Assembly (NCBI RefSeq): GCF_024199845.1
Contig: NZ_JANADO010000001.1
Span: forward strand, 4,588,001-4,652,000
Direction: 5' to 3'
Source of the DNA: Bradyrhizobium sp. CCGB12
GTDB taxonomy: Bacteria > Pseudomonadota > Alphaproteobacteria > Rhizobiales > Xanthobacteraceae
DNA: 64,000 nt
Positions 9,101-16,834 of this stretch are shown piece after piece (the stretch's first letter is position 1; every line of letters begins with the position of its first letter). The translations under genes and the position numbers were made by a program. The notes below the pieces were generated by a model. It did no database searches. It was not told the origin of the DNA and was given only the letters and a program-made list of their open reading frames with translations.

Positions 9101-10120
9101 CTAGCGCGCCGGCTTACGCTCGACCGGGTCGATGTCGAAAGCCCGCAGGCGACCGAGCCGGAGCACGTCCATGGCGAGCCGCCGGCCGATCCGGTCGCGG
9201 TCGAGCACCCGGATCAGATCGTCGACGCCGTTGATCTCGACGCCATCAAGCTTGATGACGACGTCGCCGGACAACAGGCCCGCCTTCGCCGCAGGTCCAT
9301 CAGGCTCGATCTGCATCAAGAGCGCGCCCATCTTGTTCTCTACGCCGGCCAGCACCGCGTGCCGCCGCGGGACCGGCGCGGTCTGCCCGGCGACGCCGAT
9401 ATAGGCGCGGCGGACATAGCCGTGGCGGATGATCTCCGACAGCACGAATTGCGCGGTGTTGCTGGCAACGGCGAAGCAGATGCCTTGGGCACCGTTGATG
9501 ATGGCGGTGTTGATGCCGATCACCTCGGCATTCGACGACACCAGCGGGCCGCCGGAATTGCCGGGGTTGAGCGCGGCATCGGTCTGGATCACGTCCTCGA
9601 TGGTGCGCCCGCTCACCGAGCGGATCGAGCGCCCCAGCGCCGAGACCACGCCGGCGGTCACGGTCGACTCGAAACCGAGCGGATTGCCGATCGCGATCAC
9701 GAGCTGGCCGCGCCGCAACGTCTTGGAGTTGCCGAGCGCGGCATAGGGCAAGTCGCGCACGCCATTGGCACGCAGCAGCGCAAGGTCGGTGTCGGGATCG
9801 ACACCAAGCACCCGGGCGTCGCCGACATGGCCCTCGACGTCGCGCAGCCGGATCTCCCTGGAGGAGCCGACCACATGGCTGTTGGTGAGCACGAGTCCGT
9901 CAGGCGAGATCACGATGCCGGAGCCGAGCCCGCCTCGCTCGCGGCCGTTCGGCACCTTTGGCCCGGTCTCGACGCGCACGACCGCAGGGCCGACCCGGTC
10001 GGTTACGTCGATAACGGCATTGGAATAGGCGTCCAGCAGGGCCCGGTCATCGACCGGGGTAGCCGCCGTCGTTCGCGATGACGGTGCGTCATCGGCGATC
10101 TCTGAGGTGAAGTCCAACAT
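9101..10120 (-). CDS. S1C (HtrA/Deg-type) serine protease with PDZ domain, no signal peptide
   Basis: A 339-aa trypsin-fold protease with one C-terminal PDZ domain. The catalytic triad is complete: His82 (TNSHVV), Asp112 (DTDLALL) and Ser189 (LNPGNSGGP). The PDZ domain runs from about residue 245 to 325 (GPAAKAGLLSGDVVIKLDG). The N terminus (MLDFTSEIADD) is acidic and polar, with no signal peptide or membrane anchor, unlike periplasmic DegP/DegS; the protein may be cytosolic. Only one PDZ domain is present, as in DegS. It is transcribed in the same direction as the downstream flavoprotein gene (58 bases) and the upstream small dehydrogenase-subunit gene. No clear heat-shock promoter was recognised. 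Confidence 0.92.
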   Translation of the reverse strand: MLDFTSEIADDAPSSRTTAATPVDDRALLDAYSNAVIDVTDRVGPAVVRVETGPKVPNGRERGGLGSGIVISPDGLVLTNSHVVGSSREIRLRDVEGHVGDARVLGVDPDTDLALLRANGVRDLPYAALGNSKTLRRGQLVIAIGNPLGFESTVTAGVVSALGRSIRSVSGRTIEDVIQTDAALNPGNSGGPLVSSNAEVIGINTAIINGAQGICFAVASNTAQFVLSEIIRHGYVRRAYIGVAGQTAPVPRRHAVLAGVENKMGALLMQIEPDGPAAKAGLLSGDVVIKLDGVEINGVDDLIRVLDRDRIGRRLAMDVLRLGRLRAFDIDPVERKPAR

Positions 10121-10211
10121 GGCAAGAGTCCTTGAGGCTCACACAGATGGTGGCCTGTTCCCCCTGGCGCAAGGTGCCCGCCTGGGGCGCAAGACTGGAC
10201 TGCCCGGGTGG

Positions 10212-10661
10212 CTAGGGCGCCCGTCGCAACGTGCCAGACCTGGCCTTGACCGGATCGAGCAACGACCAATCGCCGTCCGGAAGCACGTGGCCCTTGGGGA
10301 ATGGGGCGCGCAGCTCGATCCCGAGCGAACGCAGCACACGGTCGTCGCGGTAGTAGCATTGCAGCACGACACGGACGAGCGTTGCGGCGGCCGCGCCGCC
10401 GTTCTTGCGAAACTCCTGCGCCACCGCATCGCGCCTGGCAGCATCGAGTTCGGCGAGCGGCAGGCCTGCCAGCCGCGCCAGATGATCCAGCGCGGCCATG
10501 ACCTGCTTCGTATCGCGGCCGAGCGTTGCCAGCATATCGGCCTGGATCGCGGGATCGTCGGCGCCGGGCACACGGTATTCCTCGCTTGCCGGGATGATCA
10601 TGGCCGAAACAGTGCGCAAGTCCTGGCGCTGCCGCGGCGTGAGGGAAACGTAATCAGTCAT
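10212..10661 (-). CDS. Gluconate 2-dehydrogenase subunit 3-like small protein
   Basis: A 149-aa, mostly helical protein beginning MTDYVSLTPRQRQDL. Small proteins of the gluconate-2-dehydrogenase-subunit-3 family sit next to GMC oxidoreductases and act as partner or maturation subunits; that neighbour is present here (10851-12449, same strand, upstream in transcription). The assignment rests on this context, the length, and the TPRQR...VSAMIIPASEE opening typical of the family. No Tat signal is seen, although many family members carry one. A cytochrome c subunit, the usual third component, is not in the window. The gap to the GMC gene holds a family A repeat, so the pair may be transcribed through the repeat or separately. 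Confidence 0.72.
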   Translation of the reverse strand: MTDYVSLTPRQRQDLRTVSAMIIPASEEYRVPGADDPAIQADMLATLGRDTKQVMAALDHLARLAGLPLAELDAARRDAVAQEFRKNGGAAAATLVRVVLQCYYRDDRVLRSLGIELRAPFPKGHVLPDGDWSLLDPVKARSGTLRRAP

Positions 10662-10694
10662 GGCGTCCTCTTCTGGCGCAGCGATGATGGTCTG

Positions 10695-10813
10695 CTCCCT
10701 CCCCCGCTTGCGGGGGAGGGTTGGGGAGAGGGTATCTCCACAGAGGGCCCCCCTGTGGGGAGACAGCCCTCACCCGGCGCGTTGCGCCGACCTCTCCCGC
10801 ACGCGGGAGAGGT
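10695..10813. repeat. Intergenic inverted repeat, family A, copy 1
   Basis: A hairpin-rich element with an outer pair CTCCCTCCCCCGCTTGCGGG...CCCGCACGCGGGAGAGG and an inner part reading AGCCCTCACCCG.GCG. Each end is itself a palindrome (CCCCCGCTTGCGGGGG; CTCCCGCACGCGGGAG). Related copies lie at 20084-20226 and 36421-36541. Here it separates the GMC oxidoreductase gene from its small partner gene. Confidence 0.88.
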
Positions 10814-10850
10814 GCACCGAGCACGCAGCTGCGTTTGAATGAAATCATTC

Positions 10851-12449
10851 TCAGTCGAACAGATTGGCGAGGCGCTGCTTCATCTGGTCGGCGATGTAGA
10901 GCGCGAGGGCCTGGATGGTGGAGGTCGGGTTCACCCCGCCCGAGGTGACGAAGATGCTTCCGTCGACGATGAAGAGATTCTTCACGTCGTGCGTCCGCCC
11001 CCATTCGTTGACCACGGAGCGTTCGGGGTCGGTGCCCATCCGCGCCGTGCCGAGCAGGTGCCAGCCTCCCCAGGGAATCGGCGAGTTGATGCAGATGTCG
11101 GTGGCTCCTGCCGTCTCGAGGATCTCGCGGCCGCGGGCCAGCGCATGCTCCATCATCTTCCGGCTGTTCTCGGAGATCGTGTAGTCGATCTTCGGCGCCG
11201 GAATACCGTGGCCGTCCTTCAGCACAGGATCGAGCGTGACCTGGTTGTGCTCTTCGGGGAGGTCCTCGCAAATGGCGGAGAATCCCAGCCGATGGCCGTT
11301 GAGCTTGCGGAACACGCCGTGATGATCCGCGCCCCAGGGCAGGATGCCCTTCTGCTCGCTGACGACGGCCTCGAACACCGGCCCTGCCCCGCGCACGAAC
11401 TGCACGCCATAGCCGCGCACGAAGCCGCGCGACAGGTCCGTGTCATACCACTCCTTGCTCCACAGGCAGGTCGGCGGCGCGCGATTGGAGTCGGTCGGCT
11501 CCTTCACATAGCCGTAGATCTGCGCATAGGGGTGGAACATCAGGTTCTTGCCGACGAGGCCCGACGAATTGGCAAGGCCCTTCGGAAAGCGCGAGGAGGC
11601 CGAATTCAGCAGCAGCCGCGGCGTGCCGACGCCGTTGCAGGCGATGATGACGACATGCGCGGGCTGAAACTGTTCGACACCGTCCTTGTCGTAATAGACC
11701 ACGCCCGAGGCCATGCCGTTCTCGTCGGTGGTGATCTCGCGCACCCGGCAGTGGGTGCGCAGCTCGACACCGGCGCGCACCGCATGCGGCCAATAGGTGA
11801 TGTCGGTAGAGGACTTTGCGCCTTGCGCGCAGGCCGGCGTGCAATGGCCGAGATTGATGCAGCGCGCCCGGCCCTCATAGTCCATCGTTGCGACCGTGGT
11901 GTCCGACGGCCACCAGTGCCAGCCCAGCTTGTTCATGGCCTTGCCGATGATGGCGCCGGACAGTCCGAGCGGCTGTTGCGGCATCGGCGGATGCGTCAGC
12001 GGCGAGAGCGGATCGCCTGACAGCCCCGACGTCCCCATGATCCGGTCGTTCTCTTCGAAGAACGGGGTCAGCGCGTCGTAGTCGATCGGCCAGTCGTCGG
12101 CGACGCCGTCGAGCGTCTTCACCTTGAAATCGGAGGGATGCAGCCGCGGCCAGTGCGCGGTGTACATCACCGTCGAGCCGCCGACGGCGTTGTAGTTGAC
12201 CACCTTGATCGGTGAATTGTCATCGTTGATCGGGTAGTCCTCGGGACGGCCGCGAACGTTGGGGCTCGACGACCATTCGCCGTAGAACTTGGCCTCCCAG
12301 TCACGCCCCGTGCTGGGATATTCCGCCGGGTTCATCCAGCCGCCCTGCTCCAGGCAGAGAATATGCATCTTGGTCTCGGCCAGCGACCACGCCACCGCCG
12401 CGCCCGAAGCGCCGGCACCGATGATCAGGACGTCCACGGGGTCTTTCAT
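10851..12449 (-). CDS. GMC family oxidoreductase (FAD)
   Basis: A 532-aa glucose-methanol-choline-type oxidoreductase that oxidises an alcohol or sugar with FAD. The FAD-binding motif IIGAGASGAAVAWSLAE is at residues 9-25, followed by CLEQGG. The C-terminal signature is present as WGGWHLLGTARMGTDP, then NLFIVDGSIFVTSGGVNPTSTIQALAL with a Ser-Gly-Gly-x-Asn-Pro active-site segment. The sequence is closest in style to the bacterial gluconate/sorbitol-dehydrogenase-like branch that works with a subunit-3 protein, which lies downstream at 10212-10661. No signal peptide is seen, so any export would depend on the partner. Divergent from the nuclease gene at 12651. Confidence 0.92.
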   Translation of the reverse strand: MKDPVDVLIIGAGASGAAVAWSLAETKMHILCLEQGGWMNPAEYPSTGRDWEAKFYGEWSSSPNVRGRPEDYPINDDNSPIKVVNYNAVGGSTVMYTAHWPRLHPSDFKVKTLDGVADDWPIDYDALTPFFEENDRIMGTSGLSGDPLSPLTHPPMPQQPLGLSGAIIGKAMNKLGWHWWPSDTTVATMDYEGRARCINLGHCTPACAQGAKSSTDITYWPHAVRAGVELRTHCRVREITTDENGMASGVVYYDKDGVEQFQPAHVVIIACNGVGTPRLLLNSASSRFPKGLANSSGLVGKNLMFHPYAQIYGYVKEPTDSNRAPPTCLWSKEWYDTDLSRGFVRGYGVQFVRGAGPVFEAVVSEQKGILPWGADHHGVFRKLNGHRLGFSAICEDLPEEHNQVTLDPVLKDGHGIPAPKIDYTISENSRKMMEHALARGREILETAGATDICINSPIPWGGWHLLGTARMGTDPERSVVNEWGRTHDVKNLFIVDGSIFVTSGGVNPTSTIQALALYIADQMKQRLANLFD

Positions 12450-12650
12450 CGCAACCTTTTCCTCCCCCTCGCCGCTTTCCGGGCGATTCGACCTTTCGCT
12501 CTCCGCGAGGCTCGCGAACGATAGGATCAGAGCAACGGCCGAGTAAAGCCGCGAGGCCGGAATGTCACACTTCGCAGAGCGCAGACCATTGGTATCGCCC
12601 CCATCCGGATGCTAGGAACAGGGCGCACGCGCCATCGATAGCGAGACCGT

Positions 12651-13439
12651 ATGTCCTTCCAGAAATTCTTTGCCACCGCCCGCGCTTTTGCGCTCGTTTC
12701 GCTTTTCGCCGTGTCCGGATTTCTGGCCTGTTCCGGGCCAGTCTCAGCGCTGACTGGCGCCGCGACGGTCCGTGACGGCAACTCCATCCAGGTTGGCGAC
12801 GTCACCTATCGGCTCGACGGCGTCGACGCGCCCGAACTGGACCAAGTCTGCATCGACGATCACGCCGATTCCTGGACCTGTGGCATCGAGGCCCGCGACC
12901 AGCTGGCGAAGCTGATCGGCAAACGAACGGTGCGCTGCGACGATGTCGGGCCGGAAAAGAGCTTTGGCAAGCGCCACCGCGCCATCTGCACGGCCGACGG
13001 CGACAAGACCAGCTTGAACGAGCAGCTGATCAAGCTCGGCTTCGCCATCGCGCGCGAGCCGATCAAGGCCAACGTCAAGCCGGCCGCGACTGAAGCCAAG
13101 ACGGCGGCGGCTGGGATCTGGAAAGGTTGCTTTGTTGCACCGCAAGATTTTCGCACCGGCAAGAAGGACGGCGCGCTCCTCGGCAACGCCTGCCGCCCGG
13201 ACCGCGACAAGGAAATCCGTGCCGTGCTGTTCCCGGAGGAGCTGACGATGCCGCCGAGTTGCAGCATCAAGGGCAAGCTCGCGGTGCGCGCGCGCGTCAC
13301 TGGCAATATCGGCATCTATCATCTGCGGGGGTGCCCGAGCTATCCGGCGACCACCAAGCCGGACCGCTGGTTCTGCTCGGAGGACGACGCCCAGGCGGCC
13401 GGCTTCCGCAAGGCCTATAATTGCCGCCGGCCAAAGTGA
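12651..13439 (+). CDS. Secreted thermonuclease-like (SNase) protein with C-terminal Cys/His segment
   Basis: A 262-aa protein with an N-terminal signal peptide (basic start, hydrophobic run [16 protein letters not shown]; a lipobox-like Cys is possible). Residues about 35-150 form a staphylococcal-nuclease-like domain: [26 protein letters not shown], then GKRTVRC and [13 protein letters not shown]. The catalytic Arg/Glu pattern is only partly conserved, so activity is not certain. The C terminus ([21 protein letters not shown]...[10 protein letters not shown]) matches the Cys/His segment often attached to such nucleases and to Ada-type metal-binding modules. The ribosome site is weak (GCGAG). 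It stands alone, with 370 bases downstream before the cyo operon. Confidence 0.88.
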   Translation: MSFQKFFATARAFALVSLFAVSGFLACSGPVSALTGAATVRDGNSIQVGDVTYRLDGVDAPELDQVCIDDHADSWTCGIEARDQLAKLIGKRTVRCDDVGPEKSFGKRHRAICTADGDKTSLNEQLIKLGFAIAREPIKANVKPAATEAKTAAAGIWKGCFVAPQDFRTGKKDGALLGNACRPDRDKEIRAVLFPEELTMPPSCSIKGKLAVRARVTGNIGIYHLRGCPSYPATTKPDRWFCSEDDAQAAGFRKAYNCRRPK

Positions 13440-13523
13440 AAAGTTCGATCACACAGCTGTGAGTAGTATTCCGAGACCGTATTGATCCGGAATTGAACCG
13501 AATCGAGAGTTGCTGCACCTAAT

Positions 13524-13650
13524 GAACATACGCAAGCGCCTTGCGCGAGCGTGTTCCTTGGCAGCAATCCGGCTTCGGCCCGATTGCCTTGCTCGGGCGT
13601 TTCCTCCCTAGACTTGGGCCGCTTGTCATCACAAGCGGCTCTTCTTTTTT
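13524..13650 (+). ncRNA. Candidate trans-acting small RNA (three hairpins; AbcR/alpha-r15-like anti-SD segment)
   Basis: Three successive hairpins can be drawn. Hairpin 1 (13524-13556) pairs GAACA..CGC..GCGC with GCGC..GCG.TGTTC. Hairpin 2 (13564-13587) pairs GCAATC with GATTGC, continues with three inner pairs and closes on a C(UUCG)G tetraloop. Hairpin 3 (13618-13639) is a perfect 9-bp terminator stem followed by a T-rich run. Between hairpins 2 and 3 lies an unpaired TTTCCTCCC (13600-13608), complementary to Shine-Dalgarno sequences. Three stem-loops with an exposed CCUCCC segment are the layout of the rhizobial AbcR/alpha-r15 and alpha-r14 sRNAs, which repress ABC-transporter mRNAs. Identity with that family is inference from architecture. 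A possible -35 TTGAAC lies at 13493; the -10 is unclear. It could instead be the structured 3' UTR of the nuclease mRNA. Confidence 0.5.
13618..13650 (+). terminator. Rho-independent terminator
   Basis: GCCGCTTGT and ACAAGCGGC pair perfectly (9 bp) around a 4-base loop CATC, followed directly by TCTTCTTTTTT. This is the strongest intrinsic terminator in the window. It ends the candidate small RNA, or the nuclease transcript 180 bases downstream of its stop codon. Confidence 0.88.
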
Positions 13651-13672
13651 GTGCATCAATACTAATCGAGAC

Positions 13673-13758
13673 CGTCATGCCCGGACTTGTCCCGGGCATC
13701 CAAGTTCTTCGCGCCGAAGAGCAAGACGTGGATGGCCGGGTCAAGCCCGGCCATGACG
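13673..13758. repeat. Intergenic inverted repeat, family B, copy 1
   Basis: Begins CGTCATGCCCGGACTTGTCC and ends with the near-inverse (GGTCAAGCCCGGCCATGACG). CCGGGCATCC and GGATGGCCGG form the inner arms. A second copy is at 59745-59830. It lies between the terminator at 13650 and the convergent end of the cyo operon. Confidence 0.88.
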
Positions 13759-13809
13759 ACGTGGAAACGTCAGCACATCAAAACGTTTTGTTCTATCGCC
13801 ATCAATGAC

Positions 13810-14196
13810 CTACTGCCGCATCATGATGCGGTCCATCGGCGGCATGTTGGCGTTGAGATGCGCCATGATCCAGACGGTTCCTCCGACCACCAGGAAGACG
13901 ACGAGAAGCCCGAAGGCGAGCGCCAGCACGTTGTTGGTGTTGTCGGGGCCGGTGGTGATGTGCAGGAAGAACACCAAATGCACGCCCATCTGCGCGATCG
14001 CGAGCACGATCAGCGCGACGGGAATGGAAGGTTGCCAGACCAGATCGGTTCCAGCGATGAAGAACGACGTCGCCGTGAGCAGCAGCGCCAGGACAAGGCC
14101 GACGACGTAACCGAGGATGCGGGTGCCGAGACTGTGTTGCTCTTCCTCGCCGGGCGCGAGGTCATGGTCGGTCCGCGCATGCGTCTGATCGCTCAT
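13810..14196 (-). CDS. cyoD: Cytochrome o ubiquinol oxidase subunit IV
   Basis: A 128-aa small membrane subunit of the bo3-type quinol oxidase, thought to help assemble the copper/haem centre of subunit I. Three hydrophobic helices are visible: ILGYVVGLVLALLLTATSF, SIPVALIVLAIAQMGVHLVF and VLALAFGLLVVFLVVGGTVW; the motif QMGVHLVFFLHI is typical of CyoD. The start at 14196 has GGGAG 7 bases upstream, and its ATG overlaps the cyoC stop (ATGA), showing translational coupling. The frame is open for 50 codons further upstream, but that part is cyoC in another frame. Last gene of cyoABCD. Confidence 0.93.
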   Translation of the reverse strand: MSDQTHARTDHDLAPGEEEQHSLGTRILGYVVGLVLALLLTATSFFIAGTDLVWQPSIPVALIVLAIAQMGVHLVFFLHITTGPDNTNNVLALAFGLLVVFLVVGGTVWIMAHLNANMPPMDRIMMRQ

Positions 14197-14834
14197 ACCG
14201 CACTCCCAAGCAGGTAGACGACGGAGAAGACCCCGACCCAGATGATGTCGAGCGCATGCCAGAACAGCGCAAAGCACATCATCCGGCGCAAGACGTCGGC
14301 GCGAAAGCCCTTTGCGAACACCTGGGCCATCATGGTGAGGAGCCATAGCACGCCGGCCGAGACGTGCAGACCGTGGCAGCCGACCAGCGAGAAGAACGCG
14401 GTCAGGAACGCGCTGCGCGACGGGCCGTAGCCGCGCGCGACGAGATCGGCGAATTCGCGGAACTCGATGACGAGGAATATGAGCCCGAGCACGCAGGTCA
14501 CGGTCATGCCGAGATAGAACCAGAACCGGTTGCGCACATCGGCCGCGATGCTGGCCATGCCGCAGGTGAAGCTCGACAGCAACAGGCAGACTGTCTCGAT
14601 CGCGACGTTCTTCTGCTCGAAGATCTCCGCGCCCTTCGGGCCGCCGGCGGTCTGGCCGACCAGCACCGCATAGGCTGCAAAGAAGCAGGAGAACATCACG
14701 ATGTCCGAGAGCAGGAAGACCCAGAAGCCGTAGGCGGTCACGATCCGCTTCGACGCGGGTCCGGGATGCTCGATGATGACGCCGATGTGATGGGGATCGG
14801 CGTGCGCGTGGCCGGCGGTTGCGGTCATCGCCAT
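14193..14834 (-). CDS. cyoC: Cytochrome o ubiquinol oxidase subunit III
   Basis: A 213-aa five-helix membrane subunit of haem-copper oxidases. The motifs FWVFLLSDIVMFSCFFAAYAVL, GCHGLHVSAGVLWLL and the final FWHALDIIWVGVFSVVYLLG are diagnostic of subunit III, and the short five-helix form is that of quinol oxidases. The N terminus carries several His residues (HAHADPHH). The ATG at 14834 shares a base with the cyoB stop (TGATG), and a second ATG two codons on is an alternative start. Encoded in the inner membrane complex with CyoA, B and D. Confidence 0.95.
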   Translation of the reverse strand: MAMTATAGHAHADPHHIGVIIEHPGPASKRIVTAYGFWVFLLSDIVMFSCFFAAYAVLVGQTAGGPKGAEIFEQKNVAIETVCLLLSSFTCGMASIAADVRNRFWFYLGMTVTCVLGLIFLVIEFREFADLVARGYGPSRSAFLTAFFSLVGCHGLHVSAGVLWLLTMMAQVFAKGFRADVLRRMMCFALFWHALDIIWVGVFSVVYLLGSAV

Positions 14835-16834
14835 CAGGCTGCTCCCGCCATGCTGACGAGCTTGCGCCGTTCCTCGAGATTGATGCGGTCTATCGCTGCG
14901 ACCTCGTCGGCCGGAATGACGTACTCATCATGGTCGCGCCAGGCGAACACGACGAAGGTCGCGAAGGCGCCGAGGCCGCCCAGGATCACCATCCACCAGA
15001 TGTGCCAGATCAGCGCAAAGCCCATGACGGTGGCGAAGAACGCGCAGACAAAGCCGGTCGGCGAGTTCCGGGGCATCTCGATATCATGATATTCGGGCTC
15101 CTCACGCTCCAGCGATTGCTGCTGGGCACGGGCCTTCATGTCCCAATAGGCATCCTCGCCGCGCACGTCAGGATTGAACGCGAAATTGAACGCCGGCGGC
15201 GGCGACGAGGTCGCCCATTCCAGCGAGCGCCCGTCCCAGGGATCGCCGGTGCGGTCGCGCAAGGCCTCGCGGTTGCGGATGCTGACGACGAGTTGCACGA
15301 TCTGGCAGATCACACCGATCGTCAGCACCGCCATGCCGATCGCTGCAACGATCATCCAGGGCCGCCACGCCGCGACGTCATAATGTTGCATGCGCCGCGT
15401 CATGCCGAGCATGCCAGCGATATAGAGCGGGACGAAGGTGATGAAGAAGCCGAGGAAGGTGAACCAGAACCCGGCCTTGCCCCAGCGTTCGTCGAGGCGG
15501 AAACCGAACGCCTTCGGAAACCAGTATTCGAAGCCGGCGAAGGCGCCGAACAGCACGCCGCCGATGATGACGTTGTGGAAGTGCGCCACCAGGAACATGC
15601 TGTTGTGGAGCATGAAGTCGGCCGGCGGCACCGCGAGCAGGACGCCCGTCAATCCGCCGACGATGAAGGTCACCATGAAGCCGACCGCCCACAGCATCGG
15701 CGTCGCGAAGCGGATGCGGCCGCCATACATCGTGAACAGCCAGTTGTAGATCTTCACCCCCGTCGGCACCGCGATGATCATGCTGGCGATGCCGAAGATG
15801 GCGTTGACGTCGGGCCCTGCTCCCATCGTGAAGAAATGATGCAGCCAGACCATGAAGGAGATGACGCAGATCGCCATGGTGGCGAGCACCATCGAGCGGT
15901 AGCCGAACAGCGCCTTGCCGGAAAAGGTCGAGACCACCTCGGAGAAGATGCCGAAGGCCGGCAGCACCAGGATGTAAACCTCCGGATGGCCCCAGGCCCA
16001 GATCAAATTCATGAACATCATGACGTTGCCGCCGGCCTCGTTGGTGAAGAAGTGGAAGCCGAGGTAGCGGTCGAGCAAGAGCATCGCGAGCGTGGCGGTG
16101 AGGATCGGAAAGGCTGCGACGATGAGGAGATTTGAGGCCAGCGTGGTCCAGCAGAACATCGGCATGCGCAGATAGTTCATGCCCCGGGTGCGCAGCTTCA
16201 GCACCGTGGTGACGAGATTGATGCCGGCCACCAGCGTCCCGACGCCCGAGATCTGGAGTGACCAGGCATAGTAATCGACGCCGACGCCTGGCGAGTAGGA
16301 CAATTCCGACAGCGGTGGAAAGGCGAGCCAGCCGGTGCGGGCGAATTCGCCGACCACGAGCGAAATATTGACCAGCAGCGCGCCGGTCGCGGTCAGCCAG
16401 AAGCCGACCGAATTCAGCGTCGGGAAAGCGACATCGCGCACGCCGAGTTGGAGCGGCACGATCAGGTTCATCAGCCCGATCACGAACGGCATCGCCACGA
16501 AGAAGATCATGATGGTGCCGTGCGCCGAAAATATCTGGTTGTAGTGCTCGGGCGGCAGATAACCCTGCGACTGGTAGGCAACCGCCTGCTGGATCCGCAT
16601 CATGATGGCATCGCTGCCGCCGCGCAGCAGCATCACCGAGGCCAGCAGCACGTACATGACGCCGATGCGCTTGTGATCGACGCTGGTGATCCATTCGCTC
16701 CAGAGATAGGGCAGATGTCCCTTCACCACGACCCAGGCCAGCACGGCAAGGATCGCGACCAGCACCACCGCGCCCGCGGCAAGCGGAATCGGCTGATCGA
16801 ATGGAATGGCCGACCAATCGAGCTTACCGAGCAT
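14834..16834 (-). CDS. cyoB: Cytochrome o ubiquinol oxidase subunit I
   Basis: A 666-aa proton-pumping catalytic subunit that reduces oxygen to water with electrons from ubiquinol. Haem and copper ligands are visible: His in FSAHGTIMIF (low-spin haem), the His-Tyr pair of WAWGHPEVYILVLPAFG (CuB), WLHHFFTMG (CuB) and the two His of LVAHFHNVII (haems). About 15 hydrophobic helices are present, as in CyoB of other bacteria. The ATG at 16834 has GGAGG 7 bases upstream and is preferred to one 30 bases earlier; it overlaps the end of cyoA by 11 bases. The operon has no cyoE (haem O synthase) in this window. Confidence 0.96.
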   Translation of the reverse strand: MLGKLDWSAIPFDQPIPLAAGAVVLVAILAVLAWVVVKGHLPYLWSEWITSVDHKRIGVMYVLLASVMLLRGGSDAIMMRIQQAVAYQSQGYLPPEHYNQIFSAHGTIMIFFVAMPFVIGLMNLIVPLQLGVRDVAFPTLNSVGFWLTATGALLVNISLVVGEFARTGWLAFPPLSELSYSPGVGVDYYAWSLQISGVGTLVAGINLVTTVLKLRTRGMNYLRMPMFCWTTLASNLLIVAAFPILTATLAMLLLDRYLGFHFFTNEAGGNVMMFMNLIWAWGHPEVYILVLPAFGIFSEVVSTFSGKALFGYRSMVLATMAICVISFMVWLHHFFTMGAGPDVNAIFGIASMIIAVPTGVKIYNWLFTMYGGRIRFATPMLWAVGFMVTFIVGGLTGVLLAVPPADFMLHNSMFLVAHFHNVIIGGVLFGAFAGFEYWFPKAFGFRLDERWGKAGFWFTFLGFFITFVPLYIAGMLGMTRRMQHYDVAAWRPWMIVAAIGMAVLTIGVICQIVQLVVSIRNREALRDRTGDPWDGRSLEWATSSPPPAFNFAFNPDVRGEDAYWDMKARAQQQSLEREEPEYHDIEMPRNSPTGFVCAFFATVMGFALIWHIWWMVILGGLGAFATFVVFAWRDHDEYVIPADEVAAIDRINLEERRKLVSMAGAA

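Noticed and set aside
13440..13523. Promoter for the candidate small RNA (TTGATC or TTGAAC as -35)
   Set aside because: No convincing -10 at the right distance; left as a note only.
14819..16135. 438-codon plus-strand frame inside cyoB
   Set aside because: His/Asp/Arg-rich nonsense translation opposite a conserved membrane protein.
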